A stretch of DNA of 64,000 nt from Leptolyngbya boryana PCC 6306. Its GTDB lineage: Bacteria; Cyanobacteriota; Cyanobacteriia; Leptolyngbyales; Leptolyngbyaceae. Positions 36,297 through 45,252 of this stretch are shown here, piece by piece. The DNA is taken from NCBI RefSeq assembly GCF_000353285.1, contig NZ_KB731324.1, forward strand, positions 4,978,577 through 5,042,576, read 5' to 3'. The translations under genes and the position numbers were made by a program. Numbering within the stretch: the stretch's first letter is position 1; each line of letters opens with the position of its first letter. Below the pieces are notes generated by a model. That model was given only the letters and a program-made list of their open reading frames with translations, ran no database searches and was not told the origin of the DNA.

Positions 36297-37661
36297 ATGT
36301 CATTGCCGATCGTTGCCATTATTGGTCGTCCGAATGTGGGTAAGTCTACCCTGGTAAACCGCTTAGCTCAGGTACAGGATGCGATCGTCTTTGACCAGCC
36401 TGGAGTGACCCGCGATCGCACTTACAAAAGGGCATTTTGGCGCGATCGAGAATTTCAGGTGGTCGATACAGGTGGATTAGTGTTTGATGACGACACTGAA
36501 TTTTTGCCCTTGATTCGAGAGCAAGCCATGGCGGCACTTGCAGAATCGAAAGCAGCGATTTTCGTCGTCGATGGGCAGGCGGGATTGACCCAGGCAGATG
36601 AAGAAATTGCTCGATGGTTGAGACAGCAACCTGTTCCAGTCCTGATCGCTGTGAATAAGTGCGAGTCCGTGGATCAAGGATTAGTGCAGGCAGCAGAGTT
36701 TTGGGAGTTAGGACTGGGTGAGCCTTTCGCAGTTTCCAGCATTCATGGCAGCGGCACAGGGGATTTGCTCGATCGGGTGGTTGAACATTTTCCACCGACT
36801 GATGAGATCGAGGAAAGTCCTGAAATTAAAGTTGCGATCGCGGGTCGTCCGAATGTTGGTAAATCCAGTCTTTTGAATGCGTTTGTCGGTGAGAATCGCT
36901 CGATTGTCAGTCCGATTTCTGGCACGACACGAGATGCGATCGACATGCTCGTGGAACGCGATGACAAGATGTATCGATTGATTGATACAGCCGGGATTCG
37001 TAAGAAGAAGAATGTCGAATATGGCCCGGAATTTTTCGGGATCAATCGGGCATTTAAGGCAATTGATCGATCTGATGTCGTGTTGCTCGTCATTGATGCT
37101 TTGGATGGCGTGACCGAGCAGGATCAGAAATTGGCAGGGCGGATTGATGATGAAGGGCGTGCCTGCGTCGTAATTGTGAATAAGTGGGATGCGATCGAGA
37201 AAGACTCGCACACGATTTATGAATACGATCAGCAAATTCGCGATCGCTTGCATTTCGTCGAATGGGCGGAAAGCATTTTTATCAGTGCGAAAACCGGGCA
37301 GCGGGTCGAAAAGATTTTTGAACTCGTCGATCGCGCTGCTGAGCAGCATAAGCGACGCATTTCGACTTCTGTGATTAATGAAGTGCTAGAAGATGCGCTC
37401 TCCTGGCATACACCGCCCACGACTCGCCAAGGGCGACAAGGGAAGATCTACTACGGTACGCAGGTCAGCTCTGCGCCTCCAACGATCGCGCTATTTGTCA
37501 ACGATCCGCATTTATTTAACGACAACTATCGGCGTTATATCGATCGTAAATTCCGCGAATCGTTAGGGTTCCAAGGCACTCCGTTGCGGCTATTATGGCG
37601 AGGTAAGAAACTGCGGGAAGTGGAACGGGGAAATAGCCCGAATCGTGCAACCAAAGTTTAA
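36297..37661 (+). CDS. der: Ribosome biogenesis GTPase Der (EngA)
   Basis: Der is an essential double GTPase that matures the 50S subunit. The 454-residue protein has two G domains. The first has [14 protein letters not shown] at residues 9-22 and DTGG; the second has [14 protein letters not shown] near 182, DTAGIRKK and NKWD. A KH-like C-terminal domain follows, ending in [14 protein letters not shown]. Everything needed is present. It is followed by an EcfT-like gene 16 bases on. Confidence 0.97.
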   Translation: MSLPIVAIIGRPNVGKSTLVNRLAQVQDAIVFDQPGVTRDRTYKRAFWRDREFQVVDTGGLVFDDDTEFLPLIREQAMAALAESKAAIFVVDGQAGLTQADEEIARWLRQQPVPVLIAVNKCESVDQGLVQAAEFWELGLGEPFAVSSIHGSGTGDLLDRVVEHFPPTDEIEESPEIKVAIAGRPNVGKSSLLNAFVGENRSIVSPISGTTRDAIDMLVERDDKMYRLIDTAGIRKKKNVEYGPEFFGINRAFKAIDRSDVVLLVIDALDGVTEQDQKLAGRIDDEGRACVVIVNKWDAIEKDSHTIYEYDQQIRDRLHFVEWAESIFISAKTGQRVEKIFELVDRAAEQHKRRISTSVINEVLEDALSWHTPPTTRQGRQGKIYYGTQVSSAPPTIALFVNDPHLFNDNYRRYIDRKFRESLGFQGTPLRLLWRGKKLREVERGNSPNRATKV

Positions 37662-37677
37662 GACGGTGGTCTAAAGC

Positions 37678-38664
37678 ATGGATTTACTGCGATCGTTGCC
37701 AATCGGGCTGTATTTGGAGCAGCCTATTACCTGGATGCACCGACTCGATCCCCGGGTAAAAATTGCCTGGTTGATGAGTTTTTTGGCAGCTCCAATTTTG
37801 GCGACAGCGGAATGGCGATTGGCGATCGTGGTCGTGCTGATTCTGCTGACGGTGGTAGCGCAGATTCCGATGCGCGTATGGCGGCAGCAGATGGGATGGT
37901 TGCTGGCTTTGGCGCTGTATGTGTTCTCGCTAGTGGCGATCGCTCCGGATGGGTTGAGTGTGGAACCGCGACCGAGATTGCCGGAGAATGAATTGGCGTT
38001 TGTGCAACAGCCTGCGACGATACCGGAACCCGCACCGCAAAAGCCCTGGTTTAACCCGTTTCAGCCGACTCCGAAGGCGCAAGAAGAGTTTGCGAAAAGC
38101 CAGAGACGACCGGAATTAAAGCAGCCGACAGATTATCGGTATGTCGTATTTCAACGCGGTCCAATTCGGGTGACTCGGCGATCGCTGGATTTGGCAATTC
38201 GAGTCAGTACTCTGCTGTTTACGCTGATTTATAGTACGAATTTATTTTTGCTGACGACTGCTCCAGAGGAAGTGACCGCAGGTTTGGAGGATTTGATGCG
38301 TCCGTTGCGACGGTTTAATCTGCCCGTGACCGAGGTTGCATTGACATTGACATTATCTTTGCGGTTCATTCCGTTGGTGCTAGAGGAATTTCAGAATTTA
38401 GTGCGATCGGTGCGAACCCGAGCGATTAACTGGAAGAAATTGGGCTTTAAGCGGACGGCGCAGGTGTGTTTGTCGGTGGCGGAGCGGTTGTTGCAGAATT
38501 TGCTGCTGCGGGCGGAACAGATGGCAAATGCAATGAAGGTGAGAGGATTTACTAGCCCAAATCAGCATCGGGTGCAGTGGCATCATTTGGTTTTGAAGCG
38601 ATTTGATTGGGTGGCGCTGGTGTTGCTAGGTGGATTTTGGGTGGCGAGATTAGCGATCGGGTGA
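37678..38664 (+). CDS. EcfT/CbiQ-family transmembrane protein
   Basis: A 328-residue membrane protein resembling the T component of energy-coupling factor (vitamin/metal) ABC importers. It starts with the family motif HRLDPRVKI, has about five hydrophobic helices, and carries an A-box-like coupling helix (AEQMANAMKVRGF). A hydrophilic Pro-rich insertion of about 60 residues (104-165) lies between helices 3 and 4. No ATPase or S component is encoded nearby; such orphan T genes next to der are common in cyanobacteria and are likely paired with ATPases elsewhere (inference). It is 16 bases from der, so co-transcribed. Confidence 0.82.
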   Translation: MDLLRSLPIGLYLEQPITWMHRLDPRVKIAWLMSFLAAPILATAEWRLAIVVVLILLTVVAQIPMRVWRQQMGWLLALALYVFSLVAIAPDGLSVEPRPRLPENELAFVQQPATIPEPAPQKPWFNPFQPTPKAQEEFAKSQRRPELKQPTDYRYVVFQRGPIRVTRRSLDLAIRVSTLLFTLIYSTNLFLLTTAPEEVTAGLEDLMRPLRRFNLPVTEVALTLTLSLRFIPLVLEEFQNLVRSVRTRAINWKKLGFKRTAQVCLSVAERLLQNLLLRAEQMANAMKVRGFTSPNQHRVQWHHLVLKRFDWVALVLLGGFWVARLAIG

Positions 38665-38720
38665 AGTTTCAGGATGATGAAGTATAAAATCATTCTTGAC
38701 TGAAGCGAACTCCAAAAGAT

Positions 38721-39053
38721 TTAAGCGACTCCATAACCTGTGTCAGGTCTAGCATAAGCAGGCTGTAACCCCAGGACGATATCCTCTCTTGGCACGCCCA
38801 TCTCTACGAGTTCTTGAGCAATTAATCGATCGGTTTGATTACGTTGAATCCAGATCTTTCCACCCTTGATATCTAAGTGCATTAGACAGCTATAAAATCG
38901 TCGCTGTCCCTGCCAGCCTAAACTTACCAACTGATAATGATCATGCTCTTGATCAAAAATGACTTGAGTCTCTAAATCATCTTGATTTTCATTAGTGGCA
39001 TACTCTTTGAGTAATGACCGAATTGCTTGCCGATACTGTTCTAATTTCTCCAT
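38721..39053 (-). CDS. xisI: XisI-family protein
   Basis: A 110-residue protein of the XisI (fdxN-element excision controlling factor) family. Signatures include MEKLEQYRQAIRSLL, a central HLDIKGGKIWIQRNQTD, and a C-terminal LVEMGVPREDIVLGLQPAYARP. It overlaps xisH by 13 bases (39041-39053), with xisH upstream, a sign of tight translational coupling. XisH and XisI were named in Nostoc for control of DNA-element excision; here there is no recombinase or nif gene, so that role is unlikely. Confidence 0.92.
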   Translation of the reverse strand: MEKLEQYRQAIRSLLKEYATNENQDDLETQVIFDQEHDHYQLVSLGWQGQRRFYSCLMHLDIKGGKIWIQRNQTDRLIAQELVEMGVPREDIVLGLQPAYARPDTGYGVA

Positions 39054-39460
39054 TGCACAATCACCTCTGTCAGCACGTCATATATCAATAATTTAACTGC
39101 ATACTTTTGTACCGAAGCGATCGCTAAAGGACGTTGAAAAAACTCTTCATATGCTTTTAGGGGAACTGCCAAGTAAAGTACTCGCTCAGGCTCCAACGTT
39201 TCCAGTACTAATCGATAATTGAGAAACTGCCCTAATGCCGCATGATAATCAAAAAGTGCTGACTCACTCAAAAAGCTCTTGATCTCAACTGCGATTTTCT
39301 GAGTTCCTTTCTGTGCTGCAAGAAGCTGTTCCGCACCTAAGTCAATCCTAACTTCATCCTTGTCTTCAAATTTTAATCTGAGTGGATCATCTGTAATTGT
39401 CCACTGCTCTTTAAGGAGAGCGACCTTTACAGCATTGTGATATCGATCTCTGGCAGACAT
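39041..39460 (-). CDS. xisH: XisH-family endonuclease-like protein
   Basis: A 139-residue protein of the XisH family. It starts MSARDRYHNAVKVALLKEQW and contains Ile-Asp-Leu-Gly-Ala-Glu, then VEIKSFL. The spaced Asp and Glu-x-Lys fit a PD-(D/E)xK nuclease active site, as known for this family. XisI, its invariable partner, follows with a 13-base overlap. The pair is probably a two-gene unit of its own, transcribed away from the TreS gene (about 50 bases between). Confidence 0.92.
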   Translation of the reverse strand: MSARDRYHNAVKVALLKEQWTITDDPLRLKFEDKDEVRIDLGAEQLLAAQKGTQKIAVEIKSFLSESALFDYHAALGQFLNYRLVLETLEPERVLYLAVPLKAYEEFFQRPLAIASVQKYAVKLLIYDVLTEVIVQWRN

Positions 39461-39511
39461 CCTTTTTCTTTTGATACTGGTCTAATTGTATCAAAATCAC
39501 TTGAACTGAGA

Positions 39512-42500
39512 TTAATTCAACAGTTCAAGGATTCGGAGGAGAGCGATTTCGATTTTGTCCGATCGCTCATTTAATTCTTTACCTAAAGATGCGATCGCTT
39601 TTTCTAGTAAATAGTGATTGAGCAATCGCTTTAATTCATCACTGCTTTGAGGTAAAAATTTCCCCGACTGTGCCGTCTCAAAATATGACTTGAGGAAAGT
39701 TCCGCCTGCCCAATACTTCCAATGCTGTGCCCCTTGTTTCATCTTCTTGAGTTGGCTCGGTGAATGCTCAGCCGTGCTGATCTCATTGGCTAAAGCAATT
39801 TCAGCCGCAACATGAAACGATTGCATCATCCCCGCAGCATCTCTGAGCGGAGAACGTTTAATTCGTCGATCGCTTAAGCTCCGCAACGAATTCCCCTCGA
39901 AATCGATCAGAACAAAGTCTTTGCCCGTATAGAGCGCTTGACCCAGATGATAGTCGCCATGATATCGAGTCCGCAAAGCTGTAATCTTCTGATCTAAAAT
40001 GCCGCGAAACTGTTCTAGACAAGGCTCGTATAGTTCTAAAACATCGCGCGCTAGTAACGGATCAGCAATGTGATGAAGTTGGTTTCTGAGTGCTAAAAAG
40101 ACTCGTCCTGTGAGATTGCGAGCGTATTGGTAAATCGATCGCTGATACAACGACGTAAAAGGTTCTGGCTTGAAGTCAGGATGTTCAGACTCAGTAGCTA
40201 ATGCAAGATGCAATTCAGCAGTTCGTTGTCCTAGGAGTTGAATATTCGCGAGATAAGTTCCGATCGCAGTTTGAATAAAATCAGGAATATCCTCTAGCGT
40301 CGCAACTTCAGGAACTTCATGATTGTTCAGCGACTCGAAGTAGGTGCGAAGACTGTCGAGAGTATAGTCCCAAGTGCTTTGCGCTCCTGCAATGAACTCT
40401 TGAAGAACCGCGATCGTCATCGGAGCGCGTCCAGGAATTTGATACTCGATCGAGCCTAGAATTCGGGGAATATGGTTGAACTTTGAATCGAGAAATCGAC
40501 GGATTTCGAGATCCGGATTCATCCCCTCTTCAACGTGACGGAATATTTTTAGAAGAAGTTCAGCTTCTGCCCCAGTTTTGACAGATTCGCCGTAGAGAAT
40601 CGAAGTATTGTTATGCTCGCCTTTAAGTAAACAAGCTTCAAAAGAATTGGGAAGATTGACAGTCGTTGACTTCAGTTGTCCAAACTCTCCCGTTGCTTGC
40701 ACACCATGTCGCAAGAGACTGAGTAAGATAGTCAGAAAAGTTGGATCAGTCACCGCCTCAAATAAAACACCCTCCTCAAGCTGAGCAATCACAGAAGCAT
40801 CGAGTTCGCGATCGCCATGCGCAATAAACATCACATACGTTTCGGGTTGCTCTTGAATGTAGCTTACTTGCAGCCAAATGAGTTGAACCTCAGGGGAGAT
40901 CGGAATCATTTCAATAATTTGAGCCGATTGAACCGATTGCGTTCTCGCCTTGAACCAACGATATTGTTTAAAGTGATCAACTAGAATATTTTCTAGCTTT
41001 GCTCTGCTACTAGAACGAGCCAGCAATGTCTCCCAGGTGCTTCTAATTGTGGGAAGTTCTGTTTGAGTTGAAGAATCAACAGGCTTTAGACTGAACCAGT
41101 AGAAAGCGTAAGCTCCTAAGCTCAAGAAGTAAGGAGCCTCTTTCACCGCTGGAAACTCAGTCCGTCCAAACACTTCCACTGGAATCGAACCTGAGAAAGC
41201 AGAGAGATCTAGCTCAACCGTTTGCACAAATCGTGACAGATTTGCCACAACCAGAATACATTCATCTTTATACGTGCGAGTGAAAGCTAGAACTTTGCGA
41301 TTTTCTGGGTGTAACAGTTGAAAGTCACCCCGTCCGAATGCCTGAAAGCGCTTACGAGTTGCAATGAGGCGGCGCATTGCACTGAGCAGAGAGTTCGGAT
41401 TCGATCGCTGAGCTTCAACATTCACCGTCGTATAGTTGTACTCAGAATCCACAATGATTGGTAAGTATAGTTTATGAGGATTCGCGCGACTGAATCCGGC
41501 ATTGCGATCGTCACTCCACTGCATCGGAGTTCTCACCCCATTGCGATCGCCCACATACACATTGTCCCCCATACCAATCTCATCGCCATAGTACAGCACA
41601 GGTGTACCCGGAAAAGTCAGTAAGAGACTGTTGAGCAGTTCGATCTGTCGTCGATCGTTACCGAGTAATGGTGCTAATCTCCGCCGAATTCCCAAATTCA
41701 CCCGCATCTCTTTGTCTTGAGCATAGACCCGATACATATAATCTCGATCTTCATCCGTCACCATTTCCAGCGTCAGTTCATCATGATTCCGCAAGAAAAT
41801 GCCCCACTGACAGTTTTCAGGAATTGGTGGAGTCTGTTGCAGAATGTCATTGATCGGAAAGCTATCTTCCATTCGCACAGACATAAACAAGCGCGGCATC
41901 AATGGAAAATGAAAGTTCATATGACATTCATCGCCATCGCCATAGTAGGCAGCAGCATCTTCAGCCCACTGATTGGCTTCTGCAAGCAACATGCACTCTG
42001 GATAGTTCGATTCCACATGCTTGCGTAGCTTCTTCAAGAAAGCATGGGTTTCAGGGAGATTCTCGCAGTTGGTTCCTTCTCGTTCGTATAAGTAAGGTAC
42101 AGCATCCATGCGCAAGCCATCTACGCCCATCGCCAGCCAGAAATCGAGCACCTCAAAAACGGCTTGCTGAACAGCCAGATTGTCATAGTTCAAATCAGGC
42201 TGGTGAGAGTAGAAGCGATGCCAAAAGTAGGCGTTTGCGACGGAATCCCATGTCCAGTTAGAAGTCTCGAAATCTTGAAAAATAATTCGAGCTTCCTGGT
42301 ACTTATCTGGGGTATCGCTCCATACATAAAAATCTCGTTCGGGTGAACCGACAGGCGCACGTCGCGCCCTTTGAAACCAGGGATGTTGATCAGACGTGTG
42401 GTTGATAATTAGTTCGATGATCACCCGAATTCCACGCGCATGAGCCGCTTCTAGAAACGCTTGAAAATCCTCGATCGTGCCATAAATGGGATTGACGCTC

Positions 42501-42730
42501 GTATAGTCCGAAATGTCATACCCATCATCTCGCAGAGGCGAAGGAAAGAAGGGCAGTATCCAAAGCGCAGTTACTCCTAAACTCTGGAGATAATCTAGCT
42601 TTCCAGTTAAGCCGACAAAATCTCCAATGCCATCATTATTACTATCTGAAAAAGCGCGGACGGGAACTTCGTAGATGATTGCGTCTTTGTACCATTGCGG
42701 ATCGTAATTGAGTGTGGAGAACTGCATCAT
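39512..42730 (-). CDS. treS: Trehalose synthase fused to maltokinase (TreS-Mak)
   Basis: A bifunctional 1072-residue protein. The N-terminal GH13 domain interconverts maltose and trehalose: nucleophile in GVDGLRMDAVPY, acid/base in LLAEANQW, and RNHDEL. The start DPQWYKDAIIYEVPVRAF is typical of TreS. The C-terminal half, from about residue 590, is a maltokinase-like domain with a Brenner-type motif YHGDYHLGQAL and the Mg-binding IDFEGN. Together they can turn trehalose into maltose-1-phosphate, the donor for GlgE, which is not encoded in the window. The ATG at 42730 is preferred over a TTG at 42736. It is divergent from malQ, which suggests joint control of maltose metabolism. Confidence 0.93.
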   Translation of the reverse strand: MMQFSTLNYDPQWYKDAIIYEVPVRAFSDSNNDGIGDFVGLTGKLDYLQSLGVTALWILPFFPSPLRDDGYDISDYTSVNPIYGTIEDFQAFLEAAHARGIRVIIELIINHTSDQHPWFQRARRAPVGSPERDFYVWSDTPDKYQEARIIFQDFETSNWTWDSVANAYFWHRFYSHQPDLNYDNLAVQQAVFEVLDFWLAMGVDGLRMDAVPYLYEREGTNCENLPETHAFLKKLRKHVESNYPECMLLAEANQWAEDAAAYYGDGDECHMNFHFPLMPRLFMSVRMEDSFPINDILQQTPPIPENCQWGIFLRNHDELTLEMVTDEDRDYMYRVYAQDKEMRVNLGIRRRLAPLLGNDRRQIELLNSLLLTFPGTPVLYYGDEIGMGDNVYVGDRNGVRTPMQWSDDRNAGFSRANPHKLYLPIIVDSEYNYTTVNVEAQRSNPNSLLSAMRRLIATRKRFQAFGRGDFQLLHPENRKVLAFTRTYKDECILVVANLSRFVQTVELDLSAFSGSIPVEVFGRTEFPAVKEAPYFLSLGAYAFYWFSLKPVDSSTQTELPTIRSTWETLLARSSSRAKLENILVDHFKQYRWFKARTQSVQSAQIIEMIPISPEVQLIWLQVSYIQEQPETYVMFIAHGDRELDASVIAQLEEGVLFEAVTDPTFLTILLSLLRHGVQATGEFGQLKSTTVNLPNSFEACLLKGEHNNTSILYGESVKTGAEAELLLKIFRHVEEGMNPDLEIRRFLDSKFNHIPRILGSIEYQIPGRAPMTIAVLQEFIAGAQSTWDYTLDSLRTYFESLNNHEVPEVATLEDIPDFIQTAIGTYLANIQLLGQRTAELHLALATESEHPDFKPEPFTSLYQRSIYQYARNLTGRVFLALRNQLHHIADPLLARDVLELYEPCLEQFRGILDQKITALRTRYHGDYHLGQALYTGKDFVLIDFEGNSLRSLSDRRIKRSPLRDAAGMMQSFHVAAEIALANEISTAEHSPSQLKKMKQGAQHWKYWAGGTFLKSYFETAQSGKFLPQSSDELKRLLNHYLLEKAIASLGKELNERSDKIEIALLRILELLN

Positions 42731-42736
42731 CGTCAA

Positions 42737-42883
42737 AGTTGCCTAAACTTTATCGTATAAAGCTAGTCGGTTTTGTCGGTCACTGTCTTCATCCTGAGAG
42801 AGGTTTTTAATTTCTGTCTGTGGGAGCATGACCAGTCCGCCAAAGTCGAATAGCGTTTCGATCAATGAACCAGTGATGATTTT
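42737..42883. promoter_or_regulatory. Shared divergent control region of treS and malQ
   Basis: 147 bases separate the starts of the divergent genes and must hold both promoters. I see no clear operator palindrome. Confidence 0.45.
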
Positions 42884-44359
42884 ATGTTTCAGCGATCGAG
42901 CGGTATCGTACTTCAGCCTACCAGTTTACCCAGCAAGTTTGGCATCGGAGATTTAGGACAATCCGCCTACGAATTTGTGGATTTCCTGGCAAAAAGTGGT
43001 CAGTCGCTTTGGCAAATTTTGCCTTTAGCGCCGACTGGATATGAGCATTCACCCTACACGATGAACTTCAGTGTGTTTGCCGGAAATCCGTTGCTCATTA
43101 GCTTAGAACAGCTTGCAGAAGAAGGATTGCTGAAGTTAGATGAGTTAGTTCCGCTCGAAGGCAGCGTTGAAAAAGTCGAGTTCGATCGCGTGATCCCGTA
43201 TAAAACAAAGTTACTGCAATTGGCATTCAACCGCTTTGCTCCGACTCCTGAATTTGATCAGTTCTGTCAGCAGCAAGCAGCGTGGCTCGATGATTTTGCA
43301 TTGTTCATGGCATTGTTAGAAGCGAATGATGGCAAGAACTGGAATCAATGGGATCGCTCGATCGCACAACGCGACCTGCAAGCGATGCGAAATGCTCAAG
43401 ATGCCTTAAAACCAGCTATCCAATTTCAGCAATTTTTGCAATTCAAGTTCTTTCAGCAATGGATGAAGCTGCGCGAGTATACCAACTCGAAAAACATTCA
43501 GCTCATTGGAGATATCTCGATTTACGTTTGCTTCAATAGCGTCGATGTGTGGGCACATCCAGAGATTTTTAAGCTCGATCCTGAAACGTTTGAACCTACT
43601 TTCATCGCAGGTGTGCCACCCGATTATTTCAGTGCGACCGGGCAGCTTTGGGGCAATCCTGTTTACGACTGGGATCAACTCCAGAGTAGTCAGTATGAAT
43701 GGTGGATTCAGCGCTTTCAAACCACGTTACAGTATGTCGATATTGTGCGAGTCGATCACTTCCGGGGATTTCAAGCTTACTGGCAAGTTCCGGCAGGCGA
43801 AGAGACTGCCATCAATGGCGAATGGATCGAAGCACCCGGAGCCGACTTTTTTGAAACCTTAGGGCAGCGATTAGGACAATTGCCCATCTTGGCGGAAGAC
43901 TTAGGGATCATTACGCCTGAAGTGGAGGAATTGCGCGATCGCTTCAATTTTCCCGGCATGAAAATTCTCATGTTCGCATTCAGCGATGATGCGAGTAACA
44001 CACACTTACCGCATCATTATGTTCACAATAGCGTGGTCTATCCTGGAACGCACGATAACGATACGGCGATCGGATGGTGGAATACCATATCTCAGTCGGA
44101 GAAAGATAGGTTAGCGGCTTATGTGGGTTACCCGATCGAAGAAATTCACTGGACATTGAATCGGATGGCATTAGCTTCTGTCGCAAATTGGGCGATCGTC
44201 GCTTTGCAAGATGTGCTTGGGTTAGATGGAAGTGCCAGGATGAACGATCCGAGTCAAAACGCTGGAAATTGGCGCTGGCGATATCGCAGTTCTGAATTGC
44301 TAACAGATGAACTGGCGGAGAAGCTACGATCGCTGACGATGCTGTATGGTCGAATTTAA
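42884..44359 (+). CDS. malQ: 4-alpha-glucanotransferase MalQ
   Basis: MalQ (amylomaltase, GH77) transfers maltodextrin segments, linking maltose to glycogen metabolism. The 491-residue protein has the family start RSSGIVLQPTSLPSKFGIGDLG, the nucleophile Asp in VRVDHFRGFQAYW, the acid/base Glu in LAEDLG, and TLDH-equivalent PGTHDNDT. It is of the usual length for short bacterial MalQ proteins. It is divergent from TreS-Mak. Both act on maltose, so the pair is functionally coherent. Confidence 0.95.
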   Translation: MFQRSSGIVLQPTSLPSKFGIGDLGQSAYEFVDFLAKSGQSLWQILPLAPTGYEHSPYTMNFSVFAGNPLLISLEQLAEEGLLKLDELVPLEGSVEKVEFDRVIPYKTKLLQLAFNRFAPTPEFDQFCQQQAAWLDDFALFMALLEANDGKNWNQWDRSIAQRDLQAMRNAQDALKPAIQFQQFLQFKFFQQWMKLREYTNSKNIQLIGDISIYVCFNSVDVWAHPEIFKLDPETFEPTFIAGVPPDYFSATGQLWGNPVYDWDQLQSSQYEWWIQRFQTTLQYVDIVRVDHFRGFQAYWQVPAGEETAINGEWIEAPGADFFETLGQRLGQLPILAEDLGIITPEVEELRDRFNFPGMKILMFAFSDDASNTHLPHHYVHNSVVYPGTHDNDTAIGWWNTISQSEKDRLAAYVGYPIEEIHWTLNRMALASVANWAIVALQDVLGLDGSARMNDPSQNAGNWRWRYRSSELLTDELAEKLRSLTMLYGRI

Positions 44360-44401
44360 TGTTGAAGTGGCTGAGCCTAGCTCCTGGCTTCTGAGGCCCG
44401 A

Positions 44402-44842
44402 TTAACGCGGTGATGTCGCGAGTGTGGAAAGAGTATTCACGATTTCATTCGGTGAGTCTAATTTGGACAGAAAACAATCAAATCCAGCCGCGAGAGCAGC
44501 ATCAGCATGAACATCTCGATGGTAAGAGGTCACACCCACTGCTGGGAGAGAGCGAATCTCTGGACGTGGATGGTTGCGGATCTGTTGAATTAACCAAATT
44601 CCATCATGCGACGGTAATTTAATGTTGGCGACTAAAACGTCAGGCTGATAGGTTTCCAAGACCGCCAGTACAGATTCAGCTTCCATGCACAATCTGACCG
44701 TTGCACCTGCGCCCTGGAATATCACCAGGAGTAAATCGGCAATATCCAGCTCATCCTCGACCAGTAAAATTTGAATTCCCTTTAGCGGGTGTTGTGGGGG
44801 TGCTGCCATCGAGCGACTTTGGTGTGAAGGCATGATCACCAT
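44402..44842 (-). CDS. Receiver-domain protein with Asn at the phosphoacceptor site
   Basis: A 146-residue single-domain CheY-like protein with a 20-residue polar leader. The acidic pocket ILLVEDE is intact and a Thr is present in VGVTSY, but the phosphoacceptor Asp is replaced: VLVANIKLPSHDG has Asn73 (codon at 44624-44626) where Asp is expected. The final Lys-Pro is Lys-Leu (FLSKLDSP). It is therefore probably not phosphorylated in the ordinary way, and may be a constitutive or ligand-type receiver (inference). It lies divergent from cheR, about 410 bases apart. Confidence 0.85.
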   Translation of the reverse strand: MVIMPSHQSRSMAAPPQHPLKGIQILLVEDELDIADLLLVIFQGAGATVRLCMEAESVLAVLETYQPDVLVANIKLPSHDGIWLIQQIRNHPRPEIRSLPAVGVTSYHRDVHADAALAAGFDCFLSKLDSPNEIVNTLSTLATSPR

Positions 44843-45252
44843 CCTTAGATGAGATTAATGGAATTAGTACAACACATTTTGTTTGTTGAGACATCAGACT
44901 AAATCGGTAACTCTGCTCGGTTGCTAATTTGATCTCACTAATTTCGCAAATAAAAGACTTCAAACCCAGAACTGATGCTGCTTCTAGTAGGTTGATTGTT
45001 TCCTATAGAAAGGTAGTGATTGCTATCGTCAAGCTGATGACACGATTAAGATTTTCTATTTCCCTAGTGGTTTTATTGAAAGTTGACTAGGCTGAAGAAC
45101 AGCAGACGGCAATTGAATCATTGCCGTCTAGAAGAGTAAAATACGACCCCGATTTTCAAAGCACGCGTGTGATCTTCCAGCTTTTCAAATATCGAGTTCT
45201 GCGTCTGAAAGCTTTCTAGTTCATAAACTTAATCAAGTGTAGTTTCTTATTC
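44843..45252. other. Intergenic region with a perfect hairpin
   Basis: About 410 bases between divergent genes. It includes a perfect 10-bp inverted repeat, 45104-45113 with 45120-45129 (AGACGGCAAT, loop TGAATC), without a T run on either side. Nothing else is identified. Confidence 0.5.
45104..45129. repeat. Perfect 10-bp inverted repeat upstream of cheR
   Basis: Arms AGACGGCAAT and ATTGCCGTCT with a 6-base loop, about 125 bases before the cheR start. It could be an operator or the end of a short transcript. Confidence 0.6.

Noticed and set aside
36708..37349. 213-codon open frame antisense to der
   Set aside because: der is unmistakable here; the antisense product has no recognisable feature.
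38721..39460. xisH/xisI as evidence for a nif-excision element
   Set aside because: No recombinase, nif gene or element borders are present; these genes are widespread in cyanobacteria without such elements.
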